Assembly (NCBI GenBank): GCA_003240775.1
Contig: QFNI01000069.1
Span: 1-17,248 of the forward strand
Reading direction: 5' to 3'
DNA length: 17,248 bases
Origin: Mesorhizobium amorphae
GTDB taxonomy: Bacteria > Pseudomonadota > Alphaproteobacteria > Rhizobiales > Rhizobiaceae
Position numbers and translations under genes: made by a program. Below the pieces are notes generated by a model. The model made no database searches and was not told where the DNA came from. It saw only the letters and a program-made list of their open reading frames with translations. This document shows, in pieces, positions 7,787-14,244 of this stretch; within the stretch, counting starts at the first letter, position 1, and each line of letters opens with the position of its first letter.

Positions 7787-8656
7787 ATGGCGAAGACGGC
7801 ATTCATCGGGCTCGGCGTGATGGGCTATCCGATGGCGGGCCACCTGGCCAAGCGCGGCGGCCACGAGGTGACCGTCTACAACCGCACCGCCGCCAAGGCC
7901 GAGGCCTGGGTAGCCGAACACGGCGGCCGCCACGCCCCGACACCCGCCGAAGCGGCCGAGGGCGCCGACTTCGTGTTCGCCTGCGTCGGCAACGACGACG
8001 ACCTGCGCTCCGTCACCACCGGACCCGACGGGGCGTTTGCCGCGATGACCAAAGGCGCGGTGTTCGCCGACCACACCACGGCCTCCGCCGAGGTCGCCCG
8101 CGAGCTCGATGCCGCGGCCCGCTCGCTTGGCTTCGAATTCCTCGACGCCCCCGTCTCGGGCGGGCAGGCCGGCGCGGTGAACGGGCAGCTGACGATCATG
8201 GTGGGCGGCGAGGCTCAAGCCTTCGAGCGCACGAAGCCCGTCTTCGACGCCTATGCCAAGATGGTGGGTCTGATGGGGCCTGCGGGGTCGGGCCAGCTGA
8301 CGAAGATGGTCAACCAGATCTGCATCGCGGGCCTCGTGCAGGGCCTGGCCGAGGGCCTGCATTTCAGCAAGCGCGCGGGGCTCGACGTGGCAAAGGTGGT
8401 CGACGTGATCTCCAAAGGCGCAGCCGGCTCCTGGCAGATGGAGAACCGCCACAAGACCATGGAGCGCGGCGAATACGAATTCGGCTTCGCCGTGGACTGG
8501 ATGCGCAAGGACCTGGGCATCTGCCTGGAAGAAGCCGACCGCAACGGCGCGGTGCTGTCGGTCACGGCACTGGTCGACCAGTTCTACAAGGAAGTGCAAT
8601 CCCTCGGCGGCGGCCGCTGGGACACCTCCTCGCTGCTCAAGCGCCTGGAACGCTAG
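7787..8656 (+). CDS. NAD(P)-dependent oxidoreductase, 3-hydroxyisobutyrate dehydrogenase family
   Basis: The 289-residue enzyme belongs to the beta-hydroxyacid dehydrogenase family (3-hydroxyisobutyrate dehydrogenase, tartronate semialdehyde reductase, GLYR-type succinic/glyoxylate reductases). It has the N-terminal Rossmann motif FIGLGVMGYPMAGHL (residues 6-20), the substrate loop DAPVSGG (120-126), and the catalytic Lys in GQLTKMVNQ (K173). An AGAGG ribosome site precedes the ATG. YNRT after the second strand suggests NADP preference, since Arg follows the usual Asp position; this is only an inference. Its position directly after two permease genes suggests the substrate is derived from the transported compound. 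The exact reaction cannot be named. Confidence 0.92.
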   Translation: MAKTAFIGLGVMGYPMAGHLAKRGGHEVTVYNRTAAKAEAWVAEHGGRHAPTPAEAAEGADFVFACVGNDDDLRSVTTGPDGAFAAMTKGAVFADHTTASAEVARELDAAARSLGFEFLDAPVSGGQAGAVNGQLTIMVGGEAQAFERTKPVFDAYAKMVGLMGPAGSGQLTKMVNQICIAGLVQGLAEGLHFSKRAGLDVAKVVDVISKGAAGSWQMENRHKTMERGEYEFGFAVDWMRKDLGICLEEADRNGAVLSVTALVDQFYKEVQSLGGGRWDTSSLLKRLER

Positions 8657-8848
8657 GCGTTAGGCGCTAGGCCACAACCTCTCAGAATCCCCCTCCCCCT
8701 TGAGGGGAGGGGTAAGGGGTGGGGGTGACGCTTCAACCCGGCTCGACATTTCAAGATGATAGGCTGTTTGCGGGGTGGAGATGTCACCCCCACCCCTGAC
8801 CCCTCCCCTCAAGGGGGAGGGGAAGACGGCGAGGCTCACACCCAGTCC
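8657..8848. other. Convergent intergenic region with a nested palindromic repeat
   Basis: No gene is seen here. The stretch starts with short TAGGCG iterations (8653-8671), then holds two inverted 40-bp arms (8690-8729, 8783-8822) around a 53-bp spacer. A frame across it reads TPDPSPQGGGE, a well-known spurious translation of this kind of C/G-rich repeat. The arms may serve as a bidirectional terminator for the convergent dehydrogenase and Lrp genes. Confidence 0.7.
8690..8822. repeat. 40-bp inverted repeat pair, each arm itself palindromic
   Basis: The left arm (8690-8729) and right arm (8783-8822) are reverse complements at 39 of 40 positions, the exception being A8714. Within each arm a perfect 9-bp dyad (CCCCTCCCC...GGGGAGGGG) flanks a 5-base loop. 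The C/G-run composition and the TGAC/GTCA inner ends resemble dispersed intergenic repeats seen in many alphaproteobacterial genomes. It could be a mobile MITE/REP-type unit or a strong cruciform/terminator. Confidence 0.85.
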
Positions 8849-9340
8849 CTAAGCCGCGTTGGACGCGGACTCCTTGTCCAACACCAGATAATCGAGCGGC
8901 AGCTCCGTCGTGTACTTGATCTGCTCCATCGCAAACGACGACGACACGTCCCGGATCTCGATCTTCGCGATCAGCCGCTTGTAGAACCCGTCATACGCCG
9001 CGATATCCGGCACCACGACCCGCAGCAGATAGTCCACGTCCCCGCTCATGCGGTAGAACTCGACCACCTCGGGAAACTCCCCGATCACCTCTGAGAAGCG
9101 GCGCAGCCATTCGTGGCTGTGGGAATTCGTGCGGATCGCCACGAACACCGTGACCCGCACATTCACCTTCACCGGGTCGAGAACGGCCACGCGGCGCTTG
9201 ATGACGCCTTCCTCCTCGAGCTTCTGGATGCGCCTCCAGCACGGCGTGGTCGACAGGCCGACCTTCTTGGCGATGTCGGCCACGGCGAGCGTCGCGTCTT
9301 CCTGAAGCAGGCGCAGGATTTTTCTGTCGAGGCGGTCCAT
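8849..9340 (-). CDS. Lrp/AsnC-family transcriptional regulator
   Basis: The 163-residue protein has the standard Lrp layout. An N-terminal winged helix-turn-helix (LDRKILRLLQEDATLAVADIAKKVGLSTTPCWRRIQKLEEEGVI, roughly residues 4-48) is followed by a RAM ligand-binding/oligomerisation domain with the FYRMSGDVDYLLRVVVPD core. Such proteins sense amino acids and act as octamers or similar assemblies. It is convergent with the transporter/dehydrogenase cluster, so it may regulate that cluster, but nothing in the sequence proves it. A 13-bp dyad 55 bases upstream of the start could be an autoregulatory site. A possible target on its divergent side is absent, because the next gene runs in the same direction. 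Confidence 0.95.
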   Translation of the reverse strand: MDRLDRKILRLLQEDATLAVADIAKKVGLSTTPCWRRIQKLEEEGVIKRRVAVLDPVKVNVRVTVFVAIRTNSHSHEWLRRFSEVIGEFPEVVEFYRMSGDVDYLLRVVVPDIAAYDGFYKRLIAKIEIRDVSSSFAMEQIKYTTELPLDYLVLDKESASNAA

Positions 9341-9395
9341 CCGAACGATCCTTGGAATGATGTTCGCAATGTGGCGGCATCCTCATGCCTTCTCA

Positions 9396-9408
9396 AGAAA
9401 ACATTTCT
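9396..9408. promoter_or_regulatory. Candidate Lrp operator upstream of the Lrp gene
   Basis: AGAAA-ACA-TTTCT is a perfect AT-rich dyad in a high-GC region, 55 bases before the Lrp-family start. It resembles the AGAAW...WTTCT type of sites bound by Lrp/AsnC proteins, many of which autoregulate. Pattern evidence only. Confidence 0.35.
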
Positions 9409-9416
9409 CTCCATAC

Positions 9417-9442
9417 GCGCAAACCGCAACAGATTTTTGCGC
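9417..9442. repeat. 7-bp inverted repeat GCGCAAA...TTTGCGC
   Basis: Arms 9417-9423 and 9436-9442 lie just past the stop of the glycosylase gene on the - strand and upstream of the Lrp gene. No T tract follows on the - strand. It may be a weak hairpin at the operon end or a regulator site. Confidence 0.35.
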
Positions 9443-9445
9443 AAG

Positions 9446-10069
9446 CTAGCGAAGAAGCCGCTCGCGGATTGCGCTTCGGAGAACCGGCAGCACGTCTTCC
9501 TCGAACCATGGGTTGCGCTTGAGCCAGCTCGTGTTGCGCCAGGAAGGGTGCGGCAGCGGCATCATCCGGGGGCTGTCGGAGGCGTCCCAGACCGTGCGCC
9601 AGCGGGCCACCGTCTCGCCCAGCGTGCGCGCCCGGCGCTTTCCCAGGTGCCAGGCCTGGGCGTGCATCCCCACCAGCAGAAACAGATCGGCCTGCGGCAT
9701 CCCCGCGAGCAGGGGCTCGCGCCAGGCGGGCGCGCATTCGCGGCGCGGGGGCAGATCGCCGCCCGCGGCGTCGAGGCCTGGAAAGCAGAAGCCCATCGGC
9801 GCGATGATGAAGTTGCCGGGCCGGAAGAACTCTTCGCGGCTGACCCCGAACCAGTCGCGCAGCCGGGCGCCCGACGCGTCGTCGAAGGGCACCCCGCTCG
9901 CATGGGCCCGCGTGCCCGGCGCCTGGCTCGCGATCACGATGCGCGCAACCGAAGACTCCGCCAGGATCGGCCGGGGTTCGTGCGGCAGGGCCGCGCCGTC
10001 CGGGGTGTCCCGGCAGATGCGACAGGCGCGGATGCGGGCGCCGAGCGCTTCGAGCGCGGTTCCGCTCAA
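9446..10069 (-). CDS. Uracil-DNA glycosylase family protein, probably Fe-S type
   Basis: The product (207 residues from the chosen start) shows the UDG superfamily motif A as ASQAPGTRAHASGVPFDD (Q49-APG) and motif B as PLPHPSWRN near residues 171-179. Four cysteines are spaced C16-x2-C19 ... C95-x16-C112, which fits the 4Fe-4S pattern of family 4/5 glycosylases. Such enzymes excise uracil or deaminated bases from DNA; the substrate here is not certain. The start chosen is TTG at 10067-10069, overlapping the stop of the upstream GST gene as TTGA, since conserved sequence begins shortly after (ALGARIRACRIC). An ATG at 10126 is possible but would overlap GST by 61 bases. It is the last gene of a three-gene - strand operon with a nuclease and a GST. 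Confidence 0.82.
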   Translation of the reverse strand: MSGTALEALGARIRACRICRDTPDGAALPHEPRPILAESSVARIVIASQAPGTRAHASGVPFDDASGARLRDWFGVSREEFFRPGNFIIAPMGFCFPGLDAAGGDLPPRRECAPAWREPLLAGMPQADLFLLVGMHAQAWHLGKRRARTLGETVARWRTVWDASDSPRMMPLPHPSWRNTSWLKRNPWFEEDVLPVLRSAIRERLLR

Positions 10070-10677
10070 GCTTTTGCGCTGGGGCGCGCGGAAACGGAGT
10101 CGTACCAGCGCCTTACATGCGTGCATTCATCCGGCACCGAAAGCCGCGCGGGCTTCATGAAGTCCACGGTGACGAGCCCGGTGATGTCGGCCACCGAATA
10201 GGTGTCGCCCGCCACGAACGGGCGCGACGCCAGCTCGCGGTCGAGAATCTGGAGGAATTCCAGCGCCTTGGGCTTGTTCGCCTCACCCCATTCGGGAACC
10301 TGCGGCACTTCCCACTCGCGCATGGCGGGGTGGAGGTGGCGGAAGGCAGCGCCCACCGCGGCATAGAAGCCGAGCTCGATGCGGCGCTGCCACATCTCCA
10401 CTTGCGCCCGGCCGAGCGCGCCCACGCCGAACAGCGGCGGCTCGGGGTGAAGCTCCTCGAAATAGCGGCAGATGGCGATGGATTCGGTGAGCACCGTGCC
10501 GTCGTCCAGTTCCAGCACCGGCAGGCGCCGGAAGGGGTTGCGCGCGGCCAGCTCCTCGCCGCGATGCTCCATCGCGCCCATGTCCACGGGCACGAGCGGC
10601 ACCTCGATGCCCTTTTCCGCCAGGAAGATGCGCACGCGGCGCGGATTGGGCGCGCGGCCCCCGTCGAACAGTTTCAT
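10066..10677 (-). CDS. Glutathione S-transferase family protein
   Basis: The 203-residue protein has a thioredoxin-like N-terminal GST domain (about 1-78) and an all-helical C-terminal domain (about 87-195). Recognisable parts are NPRRVRIFLAEKGIEVPLVPVD, the cis-Pro and glutathione-binding segment NPFRRLPVLELDDGTVLTESIAICRYFEE (with ES contacting the gamma-glutamyl group), and the capping-box region FVAGDTYSVADITGLV. No obvious catalytic Tyr/Ser/Cys stands at the N-terminal position (GRAPNPRRV), as in several bacterial GST classes. The ATG at 10675-10677 overlaps the stop of the upstream nuclease gene (ATGA). Its coupling with nuclease and glycosylase genes gives no clear substrate. Confidence 0.93.
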   Translation of the reverse strand: MKLFDGGRAPNPRRVRIFLAEKGIEVPLVPVDMGAMEHRGEELAARNPFRRLPVLELDDGTVLTESIAICRYFEELHPEPPLFGVGALGRAQVEMWQRRIELGFYAAVGAAFRHLHPAMREWEVPQVPEWGEANKPKALEFLQILDRELASRPFVAGDTYSVADITGLVTVDFMKPARLSVPDECTHVRRWYDSVSARPSAKA

Positions 10678-11273
10678 AGCACTCCCAGCCTTTCTCCCAG
10701 CCGCACCAGCCATTCGCGCACCGGACCGAACTCGAGATCGGACGCGTCGCCGTTGCGCTGGCGCCATTCCTTGGGGTTCTCGAAGGTGCCGGCCCAGAGC
10801 CCGCGCTTGGCCGCGCGCGCCTCGGCCTGCTCCGCCTCGAACCCCTTGCCGTAGATCACCGCCCAGCCCGAACGCACGAGCTCGCGGTTGAGATCGATGC
10901 CGTTCGCCGTGCACGATCCCAAGAGACGGCGGTAGCGGTCGCGCTTTTCGGCCGAGCAGGAAACGCGCGCCCCATTCACCAGGGCGATCAGCTCGTCGCG
11001 CGAGCGCTCGCCGCACGGATACTGCCGGCGTTCGAGCCGGCAGACCTGGCGGAGTTCCGGCGCGTCGATGCCGACCAGGCGGTAGCGGTCGTCGCCGATG
11101 CGCAGCGTGTCGCCGTCATGGATCACGGCGTTGCCCGCATGGCTTTCGGTTTCCTGCCGGTTGAAGCGCTCGGCGATCGTGCTGAGCACGGCGAGCACGA
11201 TCAGGGCGGTCACCAGATCGGTCCAGCTGAGCCGCCGCGGCGCGCGGGAACCTCGGGTCGCAGTCCGTGTCAT
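10674..11273 (-). CDS. Membrane-anchored thermonuclease (SNase-like) family protein
   Basis: The 199-residue product has a basic N-terminus, one transmembrane or signal-anchor helix at about residues 18-34 (LVTALIVLAVLSTIAERF), and a staphylococcal nuclease-like domain. That domain shows HDGDTLRIGDDRYRLVGIDAPEL (metal-binding Asp residues), PCGERSRDEL (probable catalytic Glu region), KRDRYRRLLGSC (catalytic Arg region) and the closing GWAVIYGKGFEAEQAEARAAKRGLWAG. It would act outside the cytoplasmic membrane. The ATG at 11271-11273 was chosen; a TTG at 11295-11297 in the same frame is an alternative. It leads the operon with the GST and glycosylase genes and diverges from the kinase gene. Confidence 0.9.
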   Translation of the reverse strand: MTRTATRGSRAPRRLSWTDLVTALIVLAVLSTIAERFNRQETESHAGNAVIHDGDTLRIGDDRYRLVGIDAPELRQVCRLERRQYPCGERSRDELIALVNGARVSCSAEKRDRYRRLLGSCTANGIDLNRELVRSGWAVIYGKGFEAEQAEARAAKRGLWAGTFENPKEWRQRNGDASDLEFGPVREWLVRLGERLGVL

Positions 11274-11279
11274 GGCCGG

Positions 11280-11328
11280 GCGCTTGGTATGGGCCAAGCG
11301 CTCGGTCGGGGCTTGCCGCTTGGTATGG
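11280..11328. repeat. 12-bp direct repeat and hairpin in the divergent promoter region
   Basis: CGCTTGGTATGG occurs at 11281-11292 and again at 11317-11328, 36 bases apart. The first copy is also part of an 8-bp dyad, GCGCTTGG (11280-11287) and CCAAGCGC (11294-11301). It lies between the divergent nuclease and kinase genes, so it could be a regulator site serving either side. No known regulator is recognised. Confidence 0.5.
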
Positions 11329-11398
11329 CAAAGAGAGTCTTAAGCATTGAACCCTAGGGTCTGGGACATCGATTTCCTGCCCTTTCCCGAAGCTCCGA

Positions 11399-12916
11399 AT
11401 GGCGCCTGAACGCTCCGGCTCGCCCGACAAGAACATTGTGGACCGGACCCAGGCGCACCGCAACAGCGAGGTGGCCAAGACCGTCCGCCGCACGCGCGAC
11501 AGGCTCTCGCAGCAGGCGGGCAGCCCCACCTACGACCGCGAGCTGCTCAAGATCCACGCGAGCGCCGTGACGGGCGCGGGCCTCGCCGTGCCCGTGCTCG
11601 TGGCCGCGGTCACGGTCGCGCTGGTGCTCGCGGGCATGGGCAAGGGCGCGCTTCTCTGGGCGCTCGTCACGCTCGCCTGCCATGCGGTGCTGCTCGTGGT
11701 GGCGAACCGGGTGAAGGGCGCGAACCTTTCGCAGTTCGACCCCGTGCGCCTGCGCCACGTGTTCCTGCTCGCCCATGGCCTGGGCGGGCTCGGCTGGGCC
11801 TATTTCGCAATCCTGCCCTGCGCGCAGTGCGGGGTGGCGCAGTTTCCCGTGATCAAGGCCACCGTGATGCTGGTGGCGATGGCCGCGACTGCGCTCATGA
11901 CGCATGCGCTGCGCGGGGCGCTGTTTGCCACATTCGCGCTGCCCGTCGCGGCCTATGCGGCCTTCGGCGCCGATTACGGGCTGGTGGCGGATGCGGCGAT
12001 GGCGGGCCTGCTCGTCGCCTCGCTGCCCTTCTTCGCCCATGTGGCCGGGCATCTGCACCGCTCCTCGCTGCTCGCGCTGTCGTTTCGCGGCGAAAAGGAC
12101 GTGCTGATCGCCGAGCTCGAAACCGCAAGCGCCATGTCGGAGGAAGCGCGCCGGCGCGCGGAAGAGGCGAACCTCGCCAAGTCGCGCTTTCTGGCCTCCA
12201 TGAGCCACGAATTGCGCACGCCGCTCAACGCCATCCTGGGCTTTTCCGAGGTGATGTCGAGCGAAGTGCTCGGCCCCATGCAGAACCCGACCTATCGCGA
12301 CTACGCCCACGACATCCACCAGTCCGGCCAGCACCTGCTCGGGCTGATCAACGAGATCCTCGACCTGTCGCGCATCGAGGCGGGCCGCTACCAGCTCAAC
12401 GAGGAAGCGCTGACCTTCGCCGACGTGGCCGAGGAATGCTGCCGGCTGATCGAGCTGAAGGCGCGCCACAAGGATTTGCGCATCATCCGCCAGTTCGAGG
12501 CGAACATGCCGCGCGTGCTGGCCGACGAGCGCGCGCTGCGCCAGATCGCGCTCAATCTCTTGTCCAACGCGGTGAAATTTGCGCCGTCGGGCGGCGAGAT
12601 CGTGGTGCGGGTGGGGTGGACTGCGGGCGGGGGCCAGTATCTCTCCGTACGCGATTGGGGGCCGGGCATTCCGCCCGAGGAGATTCCGGTCGTGCTGTCG
12701 GTGTTCGGCCAGGGCTCGATCGCCATCAAGAGCGCCGAGCAGGGCACGGGCCTGGGCCTGCCCATCGTGCAGGGGCTGGTCAACATGCATGGCGGCGACT
12801 TCGAGCTGCGCTCCAAGCTGCGCGAAGGCACCGAAGCCATCGCCATCCTGCCCGCAAGCCGCGTGCTCGAAGCCTTGCCCGCTTTGCCCACCGAGACCGC
12901 CGCGCGTCGGCGCTAG
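11399..12916 (+). CDS. Multi-pass membrane sensor histidine kinase (PleC/PdhS-like)
   Basis: The 505-residue protein begins with a soluble charged N-terminus (1-52). About six transmembrane helices follow (roughly 58-78, 83-103, 119-140, 150-170, 171-190, 196-216), then a short coiled linker (232-262). The kinase core has the HisKA H-box FLASMSHELRTPLNAILGFSE with phospho-acceptor H270, the N-box NLLSNAVKF (387-395), G1 DWGPGIP (419-425) and G2 GTGLGLP (449-455). The H-box and the following EVLGPMQNPTYRDYAHDIHQSG closely resemble the PleC/DivJ/PdhS kinases that control cell-cycle regulator DivK in alphaproteobacteria. No PAS domain or receiver is present and no response regulator gene is adjacent, so the partner and signal are unknown. 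Confidence 0.92.
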   Translation: MAPERSGSPDKNIVDRTQAHRNSEVAKTVRRTRDRLSQQAGSPTYDRELLKIHASAVTGAGLAVPVLVAAVTVALVLAGMGKGALLWALVTLACHAVLLVVANRVKGANLSQFDPVRLRHVFLLAHGLGGLGWAYFAILPCAQCGVAQFPVIKATVMLVAMAATALMTHALRGALFATFALPVAAYAAFGADYGLVADAAMAGLLVASLPFFAHVAGHLHRSSLLALSFRGEKDVLIAELETASAMSEEARRRAEEANLAKSRFLASMSHELRTPLNAILGFSEVMSSEVLGPMQNPTYRDYAHDIHQSGQHLLGLINEILDLSRIEAGRYQLNEEALTFADVAEECCRLIELKARHKDLRIIRQFEANMPRVLADERALRQIALNLLSNAVKFAPSGGEIVVRVGWTAGGGQYLSVRDWGPGIPPEEIPVVLSVFGQGSIAIKSAEQGTGLGLPIVQGLVNMHGGDFELRSKLREGTEAIAILPASRVLEALPALPTETAARRR

Positions 12917-12923
12917 GGCATTC

Positions 12924-12945
12924 CCGGTGAATCCTCGTTCACCGG
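12924..12945. repeat. 8-bp inverted repeat between convergent kinase and cobT-like genes
   Basis: CCGGTGAA (12924-12931) and TTCACCGG (12938-12945) are a perfect dyad with a 6-base loop, filling the 36-base gap between two convergent stops. There is no T tract, but the position suggests transcription termination or RNA 3'-end protection. The preceding TAGGGCATTCCCG resembles the start of the REP-like unit at 14947 (TAGCGCATTCCCG). Confidence 0.6.
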
Positions 12946-12952
12946 AAGCGAT

Positions 12953-13912
12953 CTAGGCCCCCTGCCCGCCGAGCGCGGCTGCTGCCCGCACCAGCCCGAC
13001 CGCCGATGCACCCGCCTCGCCCGGACGGGCAAAGCCTGCGGGCAGCAACGGGTCGAGGCCGAGCTGTTCCGAAAGCGCCGCGCGCTTCGGGTCGCCGAAC
13101 CCCTGCGCCAGAACGCAATGCGCCACCGCCCCTGGCGAAAGCCGTGCCACGACCGCAGCCGCAACGAACGCAGCCGCGCCGTCGAGCAGCACGGGAACAT
13201 GCTCGGCGCGCGCGGCAAGAATCGCGCCCACAAGTGCGGCCGTCTCGCGCCCGCCCACCGCGGCCAGGGCCTTGAGCGGGTCCGCCTCGCGATGCCGCGC
13301 CAGTGCTTCCCCCACCGCCTGCTCCGCCCGCAGCCGGATGTGGCCCGCCGCACTGTCGAGCGCCAGCCATTCCGCCCCACCCTCGCCCGCCAGCAGCGCA
13401 TGGAGCACGGCCGAGGACACTTCCGCGCCCGGCGCCCTCACCGCGCCCAGCACCAGGAGATCGGGGCTGCCCGCCACGGCCTCCATGCCGAACGCGATCG
13501 TCGCCGCACAGCCGCGCTCGTCCAGGGCCGTGGTTTCCGCGATGTCGCCCGTGGGGTGCTCAAGCGCGAGGTCGAACACCCGCAGCCCGAGGTCGAGCCC
13601 CGCGCAAAGCCGCCCGAGCGGGGCCTGGCCCGCCCCGAGTGCTGCCACCTCGTCCACTGTGGCCTGGGGCAGCACGGGCGAGACGCCGCGCCGCGCCACC
13701 CCGTGCGCGCCCGCAAACAGCACGAGGTTCGGCCGCGACACCGCCATCGCGCGCTTCTCGCGCCAGCGCCGCAGCCAGACGGCGAGCCGCACGAGGCGGT
13801 CAGCCCCACCGAGCGTTTCGGCAAACCGTGCCGCTCCCTCCCCGTCGCCCGCGGGCAGGCTTTGCGCGAGCTGGCGCGTGTCGTCGAGCGGCGAGGCAAG
13901 GGGGGCTGTCAT
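12953..13912 (-). CDS. CobT-like protein (nicotinate-nucleotide:dimethylbenzimidazole phosphoribosyltransferase homologue), motifs degenerate
   Basis: The 319-residue protein aligns over its length with alphaproteobacterial CobT (CobU), which makes alpha-ribazole phosphate for the lower ligand of cobalamin. Clear homology is seen in LVLFAGAHGVARRGVSP (63-79), LGLRVFDLALEHPTGDI (108-124), CAATIAFGMEAVAG (135-148), LAAVGGRETAALVGAILAAR and VPVLLDG. Several family motifs are changed: the usual GGAAIN is GQAPLG (95-100), GEMGIGNTT is GAVRAPGAE (156-164), and GEGTGAA is GEAGASA, though the Glu equivalent to the proposed catalytic base remains (E299). The N-terminal KPxGSLGRLE is not recognisable. 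The start is ATG at 13910-13912; an in-frame ATG lies nine bases upstream. It may be an inactive or repurposed CobT; no cobS is adjacent. Confidence 0.85.
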   Translation of the reverse strand: MTAPLASPLDDTRQLAQSLPAGDGEGAARFAETLGGADRLVRLAVWLRRWREKRAMAVSRPNLVLFAGAHGVARRGVSPVLPQATVDEVAALGAGQAPLGRLCAGLDLGLRVFDLALEHPTGDIAETTALDERGCAATIAFGMEAVAGSPDLLVLGAVRAPGAEVSSAVLHALLAGEGGAEWLALDSAAGHIRLRAEQAVGEALARHREADPLKALAAVGGRETAALVGAILAARAEHVPVLLDGAAAFVAAAVVARLSPGAVAHCVLAQGFGDPKRAALSEQLGLDPLLPAGFARPGEAGASAVGLVRAAAALGGQGA

Positions 13913-14013
13913 CGCCCGCATTTATGCGGAGCGTCCCCTGCCCGCAACCGCCCTGCCCTTGCAACACACGCGCCCCCAGGCCATCTCGGGGAAGTCATGA
14001 GGTTCTGCCATCC

Positions 14014-14244
14014 GTGCCTGCCGTCGAATCCCCCTGCATCCTGGTTTGTGCGATCGACACGAAGACGGGCTTCTGCTTCGGCTGCGGGCGCACGCGCGGC
14101 GAGATCACCGACTGGCTCGCCATGACGCCCGAGACGCGCCGCGCGATCATGGGCGAACTGCCCGCCCGCCTCGAAACCGTGGAGCGCCGCCCGCGCCGCG
14201 AAACCCGGCGCACCCGCTTGGCGCGCGAGCGGGGCGAAGGCTGA
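14014..14244 (+). CDS. DUF1289 domain protein (small Cys-rich)
   Basis: This 76-residue protein carries the DUF1289 signature SPCILVCAIDTKTGFCFGCGRT with cysteines at 8, 12, 21 and 24, a likely metal- or cluster-binding arrangement, followed by GEITDWLAMTPETRRAIM and an Arg-rich tail. Its molecular role is not established. GTG at 14014-14016 was chosen because it starts just before the conserved SPC and no ATG fits. The stop overlaps the next start by one base (TGATG), so it is coupled to the TIGR02281 protease gene, a pairing I recall from Rhizobiales genomes. Confidence 0.87.
   Translation: MPAVESPCILVCAIDTKTGFCFGCGRTRGEITDWLAMTPETRRAIMGELPARLETVERRPRRETRRTRLARERGEG

Noticed and set aside
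8756..9094. Small + strand frame beginning near 8756 with a TPDPSPQGGGE stretch
   Set aside because: This peptide is a common false translation of C/G-rich intergenic repeats, and the rest is antisense to the Lrp gene.
11354..12790. 478-codon - strand open frame opposite the histidine kinase
   Set aside because: Antisense of a well-supported kinase; the His/Arg/Gln-rich translation has no domain.
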